IMG/VR virus record: IMGVR_UViG_3300005253_000516
Location: 1 to 63,443 of that record
DNA: 63,443 bases
Direction: 5' to 3' (one strand)
DNA from: a virus
The notes under the pieces are model-generated. The model had not been told where the DNA came from and did no database searches. It saw nothing but the letters and a program-made list of their open reading frames with translations. Both the position numbers and the translations under genes were made by a program. Positions 40,229 to 50,880 of this stretch are shown here, piece by piece (position 1 is the first letter of the stretch; each line of letters opens with the position of its first letter).

Positions 40229-43200
40229 TGGCATTCCCGAGCATCGGTCTCGCCGCCATAATGGACGTGAAGGATTTTACCAAGGGCGAGCAGCTCTACA
40301 CGTCTGGCCTGGCCAATATGAACACGAAAACAGAGTCAACCGCCAAGCGCATCGCCCGCGCCCTGGGCAGCATCACAAAAGTCGCCCTCGGCGTTGGTGT
40401 TTCTGCGGGGGCGGCCCTAGTCGGATTAGGCGCTGTGTTCCTAAAGCTAGCGGCTGATGCGGCGCCTGTGCCTGCCATCGCTCAGTCGTTCGTTGCTCTC
40501 GGCGGATCCATCGAGGCCATGCGCAAGGGGAGCTTGGGCCTCATCACCGACGTCGAGCTGATGAAATCGTTCAACGTAGCTGCATCGCTCGTCTCGCGCG
40601 ACTTTGCCCAAAAGTTACCTGACGCAATGTTGGCTCTTGGCAAAGTCGCCGCGTCCACCGGGCAGGACATGGGGTTCCTGCTCAACTCCCTGACGACTGG
40701 CGTTGGGCGCCTCTCTCCGATGATCCTCGACAACCTGGCTATCCAGGTGAGCCTGACAGACGCCTACGAGGACTTTGCTTCCGCCAATGGCCTGGTCGCA
40801 ACAGAGCTCTCAAAGACAGAGCAGCAAGCCGCCTTGATGGCTCAGGTGATGGCAAAGCTAAACGCAAACACCGCCGATCTGCCAGACATCGCAGGAAACG
40901 CCTCGACGCAGCTCGGTTCTATGTCCGTTATGTTCAAGAATCTGAAAACGGATATGGGCGTGGCGTTTCTGCCCGTCCTGCAGGCGGTGCTAGAGCCATT
41001 GATTGCGTTGTCAAGATGGATATTGCCCTCAATTGTCTTTGAGGTTAAGCGCCTAGCTGCTTTCCTGCTGCGGACAGTCGTTCCCTCTTTCACTGCGGTG
41101 ATCAAAACGGCCATTCGTTTTTTATCAGTTTGGTTAGAAGGCCGCGGCTTCCTCGCCGCAACCACGGAGCTTTTGCGCCGCCTTATACCGGAAGAGACGA
41201 TAGCGAATGCTATGAGGCTGGCCAGCGCCATTGAAACGACCTTTGCGCGCATTCGGGTCGCCATCACATCCGCCATGGCGGTTATTCGGGCCGTGGTAAG
41301 CAATGTCGGCGGCCGTGTTAGCGCGGGCAGATCGTGGCTTGTTGACGCGCTGGGCCTGGCGCCAGACATGTTGCAGCAAATCAGAACGGCCTTCTCTTCC
41401 CTAGTAGCTAGGCTTCGGGCGGGCTTCGCCGAGGTAAAGCGCGTCGTGTTGGGCGTCTTCCAAGAGTTCAGCACGGGGGGGCTCCGCGGCGGATTCAAGA
41501 CAGCGCTAGCCAAGGTGCTGGAAGTTGCCCCGACGATTCTAGCGTTCCGTCAAAAGCTCATCACCAAACTGTTCGAGGTTGGGCGAACACTCCTCACGGC
41601 CCTGGGTGATATGTTTCCCTCTATCAAGCCGCTCATCGACGAGTTCCTGATTCCCATTCTCAACATCGGTGAACGCGTTGTGAGCACGTTTACACAGATG
41701 AAAACGGACGTCCGCCGCGTGCTGCTCTCTATGCTCGGGCTCGTCAAAGAGCCGCTGGAAGAGATCGGTCGCACGTTCATGTCGGTCATGGGCAATATCC
41801 TGCGCATCGTCGAAAGGGTCTGGCCCAGCGTATTGGCAACCATTCAGCGCGTCGTGCCTGCCGCGCTCACGATCATCTCGGGCATCATGCCTATCGTGCG
41901 CGCCGTGGGCAATGTGCTAGAGACCGTGCTGGGTGATGCGATACCGTTCGTGCTTGATCTGTTCGCAGAGATGGCAGAGTTCATCGCTGACAAGATGCCG
42001 CAGATTCAGCGCGTCATCACCAAGGCGCTGGATGTGATCAAGATAGTTTGGAGCGCGGTGTGGCCCATTCTGCAAAAAGTCGTTGGCGTGGCCTGGGGCG
42101 CGATTCAGAAGATGATCACGACAGTCATCAATGTCGTCGAGGGTGTCATCGACGTGTTCCTCTCGGCGCTGGAAGGCGACTGGGAAGCAACGTGGGACGG
42201 CGTCAAAGAGATCCTGGCCACGTGGGTAACGGACATCCTCGACCTGGTGGAAGGCGTTGTCAACGACATTGCCAAGGCATTGGGCGTCAAGAACTTTGAC
42301 ATCGGCAAGATAGTCAAAGAATGGATCGGGATTGGGAAAGACATGATCGACGGTTTGCTAAAGGGCGTGAATGATACGCTGGGCGGCATCAAGGGAATCT
42401 TTGACAAAGCGATTGGCCAGTTGCCCAAGTGGGCGCGGAATATCCTGGGTGCAACATCGCCCTCGCGCGTCTTTGCCGAGCTCGGCATCGATATGATGAT
42501 CGGCCTCGGCAAAGGCATCGACGAGGGCCAGGCCCAAGTGATCAAAAAACTCACCAAGGCCATCGGCAGGATCGTCAACGCATTCTCGCAGCTCCTAGAG
42601 ATACAGCGAGAGTTCGGCCTGGAGGGCGGCGGACTCCCGGACATAGGGAACTTCCTAGACCAATTCGAGGCGGCCATCGTCGCGGTGCTAGAGCGGCTGG
42701 ATTCGATCATCGAGCGCATTGGCGAGAAACGCATTAAAAAGATTCGCAAATCGGCGAAGCGGCTCCGCGAGATCCTAGACGCAGTGATGATCGACCTGTC
42801 GAAGATAGCCACGGCCACGTTGCCCGACCTAGGCCGGTGGCGCGACCAGGTCATCGACGTGACGCGTGCAGTGCTGGAGGTGCTTGGGCATCTGGCATTC
42901 GAGTTCGGCACGCAGGCCATAGAGGATGCGGCGGAGTGGGCCGGGGCGGTATCTGATCTGGTAAGCATCGTGGGCTCTGCTGTCGATGCACTGGCGGCCC
43001 TAACGGAGTTCAAGGCGGTAGCCAATCTGCCGAAACTCGCGGAAACATTCGCGAACCAACTCCTGACGATAGTAAGCAAGTTCACGCTTGTGCGCCAGCA
43101 ATACGGCATCACGTTCACGGATGACGTCAACGCGTGGTGGGCGAGCGCCAAGACAATCATCGACGTAGTTACGGGCGGCGTTCAGGCACTCGCTGCGATG

Positions 43201-45054
43201 ACTGAGCTCAAGATCGTCACGAACATGGGCCTGGTCGCCGGGATATTTGCGGACCAACTGCTGATGCTAGTACGGGAGTTCAAGCGCGCGAAGGACCGCT
43301 ACGGGCTCGAGTTCGCAGAGGACGCCTCCGATTGGTGGGCAAACGTCCAGTCGATCATCGGGATCATCTCGGGCGGAGTCGAGGCGCTGGCAGCCATGCT
43401 AGAACTCAAAATCGTCACCAATATGCAACTCGTAGCGGGGATATTCGCAGACCAACTCATCACCCTCGTGGATGAGTTCAAGAAGGTCAAGGATCGATTC
43501 AAGATCGACTTTGCGGAAGATGCCAGCGCATGGTGGTCCACGGCGCAGTCAGTTATCGGCATCGTCAAGCCGGGTATCGAGGCGCTGGCGAGCATGCTGG
43601 ACTTTGCACGCGTAGAAAACATAGCAGGCAAGGCCCGCGATTTCGCCGACGACTTGGCCTCTGTGGTTTCCGAGCTGGCGCGAGTCGCCATGGGGTTTGT
43701 CTCCGTTGGCGAAGATGGGGCGGTTAGCGGGCTAGAGGCCGCCGAGAGATTCGGAGCCGCCGCCGCGACCATCGTTGGCGCGGTAGGGCCTGGAATCTCT
43801 GCCTTGGCTGGGCTTATGGATTTCACGCAAGTTGAGGACATCGCAGCCAGGGCGCGCGACTTTGCAGACGACCTTGCCATAGTGGTTACGGAACTGGCCC
43901 GCGTGGCGACAACTTTCATAACTGTCGGAGAGGACGGTGCGCTCAGTGGCCTAGAAGCTGGCGAGCGGTTCGCAACTGCGGCAACAGCCATCGTAGGCAT
44001 GGTCGAGCCAGGCATCAAGGCCCTCGCGGCCCTCATGGGATTCACGAGGGTCCAGGGCATCGCTCAGAAAGCTGCCGACTTTGGGGCCGACCTGGCCATC
44101 GTCGTGCGAGAGCTCGCAGACGTCGCCAGCGAGTTCGTGGTCATCGGCGAGGATGGCTCGGCCAGTGGCCTAGAAGCAGCAGAGCGATTCGCATCGGCGG
44201 CGGGCAAGATCGTCGGGTTCATCGAGCCCGCAATCAAAGCCCTGGCAGCTCTGGGGACGCTCACCGCAACGGAGAATCTGACTGGTAAAATCGCCCTATT
44301 CCGGCGGCAGATCGGCGAGGTTTTGACCGCTATCCAGGCCATAGGGGAATCATTCGCGCGAGGTGGCGGCAGAGCGCAGTTCCCGGGCGCTGGACGTGGG
44401 GGCGACGCCCCAGGCACTAGCGGACTAGAAGCGGCAGAGCTGTTCGCAAGCGCAGTGGCTACTATCTCGACGGGAATCAAGGGCGCGATCGATCTGATTG
44501 ACGGATTCATGACGTACAAGGGCCGCGTGATAGCTGGCGGCCTCGCGACGTTCGCGCAGAACATGCTGCAGTTGCGGATACTCCTAATCGAGCAGGCCGA
44601 CGCAATGGAGACGGCAGTGCCAGCCGCACAACGATTCGGCGCTGCGCTAGCGATAATCAGCGCAGCTATCAAGGCGGGCTTGGATCTCTTGGTAGGACTC
44701 CCGACCGTCGGGACCGGATTGCTGGCAGGGCTGGGGGCGAGAATCCGTGACGCCCTTGCCGAGGTCACGGCGGCCTTTACGTCAGAGACCAGCTCGGCGG
44801 CGGCAGCGGCCTACGCCTATGGGTTCACGGTTGGCAGAGGCGCGAGCTTTGGATTCCGCGACGGCTTTGCTAGTATCCCCACACCGACGTTCACGGTTGG
44901 CGCTCCCGCTGGCGGAACCGGCGGTTCGGACACGCCCCCGCGGGGGGCGACAACCGTGAACATCACTATCTCAGGCACGACGATCAATAGCGGCATAGAC
45001 GCGGCTACATTCAACGCCAGTGTAACACAAGCAGTGAAGGAAGCCATACGGTGA
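40228..45054 (+). CDS. Tail tape measure protein (1608 aa)
   Basis: The largest gene; GTG start overlapping the previous stop. The N-terminal helical region with IMDVKDFTKGEQLYTSGLAN and several hydrophobic segments is typical. Residues about 950-1400 contain tandem units of roughly 75-80 residues (AGIFADQLLMLVREFKRAKD, ARDFADDLAIVVTELARVA, SVGEDGAVSGLEAAERF). Length scales with tail length, so a long flexible tail is expected. No lytic transglycosylase or peptidase domain is recognised. Confidence 0.9.
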   Translation: MAFPSIGLAAIMDVKDFTKGEQLYTSGLANMNTKTESTAKRIARALGSITKVALGVGVSAGAALVGLGAVFLKLAADAAPVPAIAQSFVALGGSIEAMRKGSLGLITDVELMKSFNVAASLVSRDFAQKLPDAMLALGKVAASTGQDMGFLLNSLTTGVGRLSPMILDNLAIQVSLTDAYEDFASANGLVATELSKTEQQAALMAQVMAKLNANTADLPDIAGNASTQLGSMSVMFKNLKTDMGVAFLPVLQAVLEPLIALSRWILPSIVFEVKRLAAFLLRTVVPSFTAVIKTAIRFLSVWLEGRGFLAATTELLRRLIPEETIANAMRLASAIETTFARIRVAITSAMAVIRAVVSNVGGRVSAGRSWLVDALGLAPDMLQQIRTAFSSLVARLRAGFAEVKRVVLGVFQEFSTGGLRGGFKTALAKVLEVAPTILAFRQKLITKLFEVGRTLLTALGDMFPSIKPLIDEFLIPILNIGERVVSTFTQMKTDVRRVLLSMLGLVKEPLEEIGRTFMSVMGNILRIVERVWPSVLATIQRVVPAALTIISGIMPIVRAVGNVLETVLGDAIPFVLDLFAEMAEFIADKMPQIQRVITKALDVIKIVWSAVWPILQKVVGVAWGAIQKMITTVINVVEGVIDVFLSALEGDWEATWDGVKEILATWVTDILDLVEGVVNDIAKALGVKNFDIGKIVKEWIGIGKDMIDGLLKGVNDTLGGIKGIFDKAIGQLPKWARNILGATSPSRVFAELGIDMMIGLGKGIDEGQAQVIKKLTKAIGRIVNAFSQLLEIQREFGLEGGGLPDIGNFLDQFEAAIVAVLERLDSIIERIGEKRIKKIRKSAKRLREILDAVMIDLSKIATATLPDLGRWRDQVIDVTRAVLEVLGHLAFEFGTQAIEDAAEWAGAVSDLVSIVGSAVDALAALTEFKAVANLPKLAETFANQLLTIVSKFTLVRQQYGITFTDDVNAWWASAKTIIDVVTGGVQALAAMTELKIVTNMGLVAGIFADQLLMLVREFKRAKDRYGLEFAEDASDWWANVQSIIGIISGGVEALAAMLELKIVTNMQLVAGIFADQLITLVDEFKKVKDRFKIDFAEDASAWWSTAQSVIGIVKPGIEALASMLDFARVENIAGKARDFADDLASVVSELARVAMGFVSVGEDGAVSGLEAAERFGAAAATIVGAVGPGISALAGLMDFTQVEDIAARARDFADDLAIVVTELARVATTFITVGEDGALSGLEAGERFATAATAIVGMVEPGIKALAALMGFTRVQGIAQKAADFGADLAIVVRELADVASEFVVIGEDGSASGLEAAERFASAAGKIVGFIEPAIKALAALGTLTATENLTGKIALFRRQIGEVLTAIQAIGESFARGGGRAQFPGAGRGGDAPGTSGLEAAELFASAVATISTGIKGAIDLIDGFMTYKGRVIAGGLATFAQNMLQLRILLIEQADAMETAVPAAQRFGAALAIISAAIKAGLDLLVGLPTVGTGLLAGLGARIRDALAEVTAAFTSETSSAAAAAYAYGFTVGRGASFGFRDGFASIPTPTFTVGAPAGGTGGSDTPPRGATTVNITISGTTINSGIDAATFNASVTQAVKEAIR

Positions 45055-47105
45055 GTAACGCGATTCTGGCGATAACAGACGGTACGCTGCGCTATTCGCT
45101 CATCACGCGGCCCTGGCAGCTCGAGGACTGGATACCACAGGATCCACTTCTCAAAGGCGGCGGGATCCGCCGTGGGTCGCCGCTAAGTGACGGCACTCGC
45201 CTCATAGACTTTAGCTACGCCAACACGATCGACACGTTCATGCTCAAAGTTATGCACGGCGAGCAGGACGGCGCGATTCGGAATCTTCAGGATATGAAGC
45301 GGCTACTCGAAAAAGGACGCCGCTACTGGACGGACGATTGGGCGACTGAGCCCGTCTGGATCGAAGCGCGGGGCTCTGACGAAACCAATATCCGATATGC
45401 GATTATCAAAAACTGGTCGTTGCCGCAAGGGTCAAACCCATACGCGCAGCCGTTCTTCCCGCAACAGCAGGAAGCCGTGATGGAGGGCCTCGTTCTGACG
45501 CTGGAGCATGACTTCTGGCAGGCGGACGAGCCAGGGACGGGGACAGCCACGGAGATCTCGGCGCAGCAGGAATACGCCGCGGTCACTTATGGGCGCGGCC
45601 AAACGACCGCCGAAGAGGTCTATGTTGCCAACCGCCACAACGAGGCAAACATCACGCACATCTTCACCTGGACATCACCTGCCGGGCCGTTTGGTGGCAA
45701 CCTGATTGGCGCCGGCCTGCCATTCGACATCTTTGCAGGAGGTGCCGCCGGGCCAGCAAATGGCGACATCACGTACTTCGGGATCAATACGGCGCTTGCT
45801 GATTCGGGACCGTTCGCCAGTCTAGTATTCGACATTGGCTCAGCAGCAGCTTATGGGGCTGGGGATTCTGTTACATGGGAATACTGGAATGGGGCGTGGG
45901 TTGGGCTGACCATTGTTGACAATTCGACGGGACTGCCTTGCGCTGAAGACGCATCCTTCACAAGACCCTTCGTCAATTCCATCCATTGGGAGCAGCCTAG
46001 CGATTGGGCAACTGTAGCAGTGAATGCCATTACGGGCTATTGGGTGCGTTTGGTAATCACAGAAGCGACAGGCATCCTGAGAGCTCAACAGAGGAATCGA
46101 GATATATACTCCATCGTGTGGCCATTTGTAGAACTCGACGAAGCGGACGTTCTCGGAGATCTTCCAGCCCTGGTACGCATACGAGCGCAGGCCGTGAGTG
46201 AGTGTCGATATGATGCCACTAACATAGACGGCTATGTCAATCGCATCATGATCGGATTGCGTTCGCTAGCACGCGATGTTTCTGCGCCAGCATTCCGGTC
46301 CTTCGTCAATCTATCAGATGAGCAAAACCCGGCGACTGTGAGCATCAGCGTTCATGGGACCGCCGTTTTCGCTACGGATACTGAGACGCCAAGCGGCCGG
46401 AGAATCACATGGTCCCCAGCGGGAATAGAGGTCATGGCTGATAGAGCCCAGTGCAACTGGACGTCGCCGCGGTCCTGGTATGGGGAGTATCATCTGTTTG
46501 TGCGCTATCAGGTGACAAGTGGCAGCGACGGCGATTTGCGAATGAGAGCGATTACCAGCTTTTTCATCGGTGATCCGCAGTTTACCACCGATACGGTGGA
46601 TCTGACGGCCGGCACCGAATGGCACGTCGCAGATCTGGGCCGTATCACATTGCCGCCTGGAGGGCCTAGCAACATCTCGGAAGTAGCCAATATGACGCTG
46701 CATATCGAGGCGCAGAACACTGTTGCTGCGGCGCGTGTTTTGCATCTATACGATTTCATCCTCATGCCGGTTGACGAGTGGTTTGCTGACGTCCAGGAAA
46801 ACGTAACGCCGAGCACGCCCTTCGGGTTTCCCATTGATAATCTTCATCATCTGGACCTGGATCCATTATCAGAGCCGAAGAGACTAACCGCTCATGTTCA
46901 GGCAGGCATACTGCAGCGCGCCATATACATTCCGTACACAGCCGGGCTTCCGATTCTGCAAGCAAACGCTGATCAAAAGCTACACTTCTTTATGATGCGC
47001 AATCCCAGCAGAACCACGATCCCGCGCGTATCAGAACCCTACCTCGCGCTACGTGTTTGGCTGGAGAGGGTTGACCGCTATCAGTCTATGAGAGGCGCCA
47101 GGTGA
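45051..47105 (+). CDS. Distal tail-like protein (684 aa)
   Basis: GTGA overlap with the tape measure, the usual place of the distal tail protein. Residues 1-160 resemble a Dit-like N-domain (AILAITDGTLRYSLITRPW, EDWIPQDPLLKGGG). Several beta-rich domains follow (about 200-330 and 400-620) that may be carbohydrate-binding. It should form the tail-tip hub scaffold. Confidence 0.68.
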   Translation: MSNAILAITDGTLRYSLITRPWQLEDWIPQDPLLKGGGIRRGSPLSDGTRLIDFSYANTIDTFMLKVMHGEQDGAIRNLQDMKRLLEKGRRYWTDDWATEPVWIEARGSDETNIRYAIIKNWSLPQGSNPYAQPFFPQQQEAVMEGLVLTLEHDFWQADEPGTGTATEISAQQEYAAVTYGRGQTTAEEVYVANRHNEANITHIFTWTSPAGPFGGNLIGAGLPFDIFAGGAAGPANGDITYFGINTALADSGPFASLVFDIGSAAAYGAGDSVTWEYWNGAWVGLTIVDNSTGLPCAEDASFTRPFVNSIHWEQPSDWATVAVNAITGYWVRLVITEATGILRAQQRNRDIYSIVWPFVELDEADVLGDLPALVRIRAQAVSECRYDATNIDGYVNRIMIGLRSLARDVSAPAFRSFVNLSDEQNPATVSISVHGTAVFATDTETPSGRRITWSPAGIEVMADRAQCNWTSPRSWYGEYHLFVRYQVTSGSDGDLRMRAITSFFIGDPQFTTDTVDLTAGTEWHVADLGRITLPPGGPSNISEVANMTLHIEAQNTVAAARVLHLYDFILMPVDEWFADVQENVTPSTPFGFPIDNLHHLDLDPLSEPKRLTAHVQAGILQRAIYIPYTAGLPILQANADQKLHFFMMRNPSRTTIPRVSEPYLALRVWLERVDRYQSMRGAR

Positions 47106-48304
47106 CGACGCCGACCTTTCATCAAACGACTGGACTCTCTATCAATGTGTTCCAGCCTACTATTGCACTCACAGAAGCAACGGAGAACAGCGCTGTTTAT
47201 GTTCCCGAAGGAACGCTCTTTGAAACGCTGACAAATGTAATTTCCGCCTACGGCCACATCCTCACAGCAGTCGGCGGCTTTTGGGAAGCCAAGATCACGA
47301 TGCTGGGATCACAGCTCACCCTAGAGCGCTGGCTGCAACAGGGCCTCGGCAAGCACATCGTCGTCAAAGACGAGGGCGCGAATACAGTATGGGAGGGTTA
47401 TGTCGACAAAGTGACGATCAATGCAGCGGGGCTCTCTACCGTCGTGGGCGGCCTCCGTGACATGGCGAACCGGGCTAGCGTGATCTACTCTACAACAGAC
47501 ACAAGCGTCGATCCCCCGCAGGTAGGTATCCGGGATGAGACGCCAATCTCTGAGGATGCCGACAGCCAGCGACGCTATGGTATCCTAATGCAGGTGCTCA
47601 GCACTGGCGGCGTCACAGCAACAGCGGCGCTACAGATTCGGGACATGTACGTTGCGGAGAGATCCAAGCCGGCGATGACAAAGCAGCTCGATCTCTCGGG
47701 AACGTCTGGCCAGCAGAGCATCACGCTGGATTGCCTTGGGTATCATGCGTGGCTCAGCTACATCTTTCGGAGCACGACGACGGGCTTGCAGAATGCCTCT
47801 GCGAAGCTAGCGGCGGTGCTGGATGCTGATGTCAACTCGTTATTCTCCTCGGCGAATGCGAGCATCGCCACGAATACTGAGCAGGTCAAGGCATTCGAGA
47901 CGCGCAACGAAACGGCCTGGGCGCATGTGAAGGACATCGTGGGGCGCGGCGACGCGAGCGACGATAGGCAACTATTCGGCATCGGGCCGGGGCGCTTCGT
48001 GACATACGGGCCAGCGCCGACAGAGGTCGAGTACCATCAATACATCACGGGCGAGAGCCAACAGGTTACTACGGTCTATGGTGCGCCTGTAAAGCCCTGG
48101 CAGGTGAGGCCCGGCAAATGGCTACGCTTCCCCGATCTGTTGGCGGGGCATACGTTCCCGACGGACTTGAGGGATAGCCCGCGCAGCATGTTTATCGAGC
48201 GGGTGATTTACACGGCGCCCTACGGATTGCAACTAGAGGGAGGGCCGACCGATCGGATTCCACAGCTCATCGCAGGGATGGGGCTGTCAGGCATAGGAGG
48301 CTAA
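47102..48304 (+). CDS. Tail tip / baseplate hub protein (400 aa, putative)
   Basis: GTGA overlap. Contains FWEAKITMLGSQLTLERWLQ and GANTVWEGYVDKVTINAAG, a hub-like beta domain seen in phage tail-associated proteins, in third place after the tape measure. No peptidase motif is recognised. Confidence 0.6.
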   Translation: MTTPTFHQTTGLSINVFQPTIALTEATENSAVYVPEGTLFETLTNVISAYGHILTAVGGFWEAKITMLGSQLTLERWLQQGLGKHIVVKDEGANTVWEGYVDKVTINAAGLSTVVGGLRDMANRASVIYSTTDTSVDPPQVGIRDETPISEDADSQRRYGILMQVLSTGGVTATAALQIRDMYVAERSKPAMTKQLDLSGTSGQQSITLDCLGYHAWLSYIFRSTTTGLQNASAKLAAVLDADVNSLFSSANASIATNTEQVKAFETRNETAWAHVKDIVGRGDASDDRQLFGIGPGRFVTYGPAPTEVEYHQYITGESQQVTTVYGAPVKPWQVRPGKWLRFPDLLAGHTFPTDLRDSPRSMFIERVIYTAPYGLQLEGGPTDRIPQLIAGMGLSGIGG

Positions 48305-49311
48305 TGGGTTCAGTCCAGATCCACAACGCGGAACGCGACGCACTGCAGATACCAGACCGCCAAGCCTACGAGCACTACCACGAGCCGCTCGGCGACTTTG
48401 GGATATTCAACGGCCAGTTAGAGCAGGGGCTTGCTGGGCGATACGCCAACGATCTGGCGCAGGGCATAGAGGGATGGACGCTAGAGCCATTTGCTGGCGG
48501 CACGATAGATAGAGTTACGGGAGGACTCGCCGGCAACTGGCGCTTGCGTGGCGGCCAGGCAGGAATGGGCCAGGGCGGTCTTGCCATATCGTGGAAGTAC
48601 ATCCCGGTCGATGAGGACCGAGACTATTATGCCAGCGCCGCTTTCATTGCCAACGACGCAGCGGCGACGGTATTCCTGCAGGCGTTTTGTTATACCGCCG
48701 CGAAGGTCTTCATCGCGGCAGCAAACATAGTTAATAACGCCACCCCCGGTACGTCGTGGGTGAGATACCAGCGAAACATCGGCCCGAATGGCGACGTGGC
48801 TTGGCCTGCGAATACACGCTATGTGCGAATCCGCGTTGTCCTACAATTCAACGGTGCGCTGACGGGAGCGTTCGCCTATGTCGATGACGTGCAGTTCCAG
48901 CAACTCAAAAAGACATACTCGCCGCTGATCCGGCTCGTAAGCGACCGCATTTCAAGTGATGCTACGCGGACGTTCAACGCGGGCGCAGCCCTGCTCTGGG
49001 CGGGAAGCCCAATCACGTTGACGCTCGAGGAGCTGGGCTATATCTGGTATGAGTACAACGGCGTCGTGTGGGGGGACACTATAAACGTGATGGCATGGGA
49101 TATAGAAGTGTTCATAGACGGCGTGTCCGATAATCTCATTGTCGGCGGAGTTCCGGTAGTGAGTAACAGAACGCCGTTTTCGATGAACCAACGCAGCACA
49201 CTGAGCTATGCAGCGGGACCGCACACGCTAGATGTGCGCGTTACCGATAACGTCGGGATAGTGCAGGGAGCCCTCATTCGTGGCAGCGCATTCTATGTGA
49301 GGGTTAATTGA
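48304..49311 (+). CDS. Tail tip protein with carbohydrate-binding-like domain (335 aa)
   Basis: TAATG overlap. Residues about 50-185 (GWTLEPFAGGTIDRVTGGLAGNWRLRGGQ, RYVRIRVVLQFNGALTGAFAYVDDVQF) look like a galactose-binding jelly roll. The C-terminal half is another beta domain (SPITLTLEELGYIWYEYNG). Candidate receptor-binding protein at the end of the tail module. Confidence 0.62.
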   Translation: MGSVQIHNAERDALQIPDRQAYEHYHEPLGDFGIFNGQLEQGLAGRYANDLAQGIEGWTLEPFAGGTIDRVTGGLAGNWRLRGGQAGMGQGGLAISWKYIPVDEDRDYYASAAFIANDAAATVFLQAFCYTAAKVFIAAANIVNNATPGTSWVRYQRNIGPNGDVAWPANTRYVRIRVVLQFNGALTGAFAYVDDVQFQQLKKTYSPLIRLVSDRISSDATRTFNAGAALLWAGSPITLTLEELGYIWYEYNGVVWGDTINVMAWDIEVFIDGVSDNLIVGGVPVVSNRTPFSMNQRSTLSYAAGPHTLDVRVTDNVGIVQGALIRGSAFYVRVN

Positions 49312-50144
49312 TGCGCGACTGGAAATGGGCGCTGCTGGCGCTGCTGGTTTTGGGAATGGCTTTGGTGCTATTTGCCAACGGCATGGATGTTTCTGCACAG
49401 GGTGCATGGGTCCACGGGCTAATCGACGCCGACAATCGCGCAGGCTACAAAGTCCGCCTGGAACGCTGGGCTGGTGGTTGGGAACGACGCGGCTGGAGTA
49501 GGACGAATATCAGCGGCGCCTGGGGAATCGGCGCACCAATGGCGGGGTGGTATCGGGTGAGACTGGAAGAGATGCCCGCTGGCGCGAAGATGATCGGGGC
49601 GCGCTATCCAGGTGGAATCAATGGCCGAATGGACGCGGCAAATCGGGCGGTAGAGTTTAACGTCCCGGCTACCGGGTTGGTTGGTGACATCGTGTTCATC
49701 ATCGCATCGGCGCCCACGGCGACAGCAACCGCTACGCTTTCTCCGCCAACCGCTACGCTTTATGTGCCCACAGAAACACTTTATGTACCCACGACGCTCT
49801 ACCCGCCGACGGTGGATCCAACCGCGACGGCGACGCGAACACCGCGCCCGACAGCGACAGCGAACCCAGCGGTCAGCTATATCGAAATCTCGCCACATAT
49901 CCAGGGCACGCTTATGGCCTATACGGATTTGATGCTGCAAGAGTTCACACCGGCGTCATGTTTCGAGATTGCCGCTGCTGAGAAGGGCTGCCCATTGGCG
50001 GTGACACAATCGTGGGTTGCGCAGGTTGACGGGGAGTGCTGGAAGTTCCGACCATTCTCATGCCCTGGCAGCGACGGAATCGAGCTCGCGGCGCGCTGCG
50101 CGGCACCCTGCGAGGTGGCGGTTATAGAGGACGGCTATTGGTAG
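49311..50144 (+). CDS. Exported protein with Pro-Thr linker and Cys-rich end (277 aa)
   Basis: TGATG overlap; the ATG at 49311 gives a signal sequence (WKWALLALLVLGMALVLFANGMDVSAQ). A beta domain follows (residues 30-125), then a linker rich in PTATAT and PTATLYVPTE repeats (about 128-190), then a C-terminal domain with six or more Cys. Such Thr-Pro-Ala linkers are common in Chloroflexota exported proteins. It may be a host-derived surface protein or a tail-tip lipoprotein-like factor. Confidence 0.65.
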   Translation: MRDWKWALLALLVLGMALVLFANGMDVSAQGAWVHGLIDADNRAGYKVRLERWAGGWERRGWSRTNISGAWGIGAPMAGWYRVRLEEMPAGAKMIGARYPGGINGRMDAANRAVEFNVPATGLVGDIVFIIASAPTATATATLSPPTATLYVPTETLYVPTTLYPPTVDPTATATRTPRPTATANPAVSYIEISPHIQGTLMAYTDLMLQEFTPASCFEIAAAEKGCPLAVTQSWVAQVDGECWKFRPFSCPGSDGIELAARCAAPCEVAVIEDGYW

Positions 50145-50188
50145 TTCGTCGCGATGCTAGAAAGGCACACACAAGACAGGACGGATCA

Positions 50189-50506
50189 ATGAGCGAGAAA
50201 AGCGAAGCGGCTACCCCGAACAAGGGCAACGCAGCGCTGACAGATACGTTGGTGCGCTGGCTCAAGCTCATAGCCATACTGCTGACGCTGATAGGTTTCA
50301 TCGTGGCCACGTCGGCGGCGTGGACGACGATGGAAGCGCGGGCCACGGCGCTTGAACGCTCAGACGAGGTGTTTATGGAGCGTGTCCTACGCATAGAGTC
50401 AGAACAGGCCCAGATGCGGGACGTGTTGGTGGTGCTACAACAGGGCCAGGCGGGCATGGATGCGAAGCTCGACATCCTGGTTGGGGACAGGCGCAAAGCG
50501 CCGTAG
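50189..50506 (+). CDS. Membrane protein of the lysis module, XhlA-like (105 aa)
   Basis: The ATG at 50189 is preferred to a long upstream read-through. A single membrane helix (LKLIAILLTLIGFIVATSAAW) is followed by a helical tail (RVLRIESEQAQMRDVLVVLQ) as in haemolysin XhlA-like phage proteins that accompany holins. Its location right before a holin-like gene supports this. Confidence 0.6.
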   Translation: MSEKSEAATPNKGNAALTDTLVRWLKLIAILLTLIGFIVATSAAWTTMEARATALERSDEVFMERVLRIESEQAQMRDVLVVLQQGQAGMDAKLDILVGDRRKAP

Positions 50507-50514
50507 GAGGAACC

Positions 50515-50880
50515 ATGACACTCGAGCAAGCATTGATCTGGGTTGCATCTGGGGGCGGGGCAGGCATAATCGCCTTCCTCATCATAGAGCGCTGGGCATG
50601 GGGCCTGTCTCTCGATCCTAAGCCTCGCCAGCTTTTGGCGTGGGTTATCTCTGGGCTGTGCGGGCTTGTGGCCCTTGGCGGAGGCCTTGCACTTGGCTAT
50701 CAGGCGATGCCGGCGACTGGCGAAGCCTGGGCCTCGATTATTTGGTTGGCCATCTCAACAGCGATCGGTGGTGCGAAACTTGCGCACACGTTCGCAGTGC
50801 TAGGCAAGTTCACCCGTGACCCCTATGGTAGCCGCATCGAAAAGCCGCCGCCATATCGACCACCATATCATCCACACTGA
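50515..50880 (+). CDS. Putative holin (121 aa, three membrane segments)
   Basis: TAGGAGGAACC precedes ATG. Hydrophobic segments at about 5-24, 40-63 and 68-90 (LLAWVISGLCGLVALGGGLALGY and neighbours) with a Pro-rich cytoplasmic-type tail. Last gene of the late operon. No endolysin with a known fold is recognisable next to it; the exported cysteine protease at 1960 is one candidate partner. Confidence 0.6.
   Translation: MTLEQALIWVASGGGAGIIAFLIIERWAWGLSLDPKPRQLLAWVISGLCGLVALGGGLALGYQAMPATGEAWASIIWLAISTAIGGAKLAHTFAVLGKFTRDPYGSRIEKPPPYRPPYHPH

Noticed and set aside
42105-43160. Long reverse-strand frame inside the tape measure gene
   Set aside because: Antisense shadow of a strongly supported gene.
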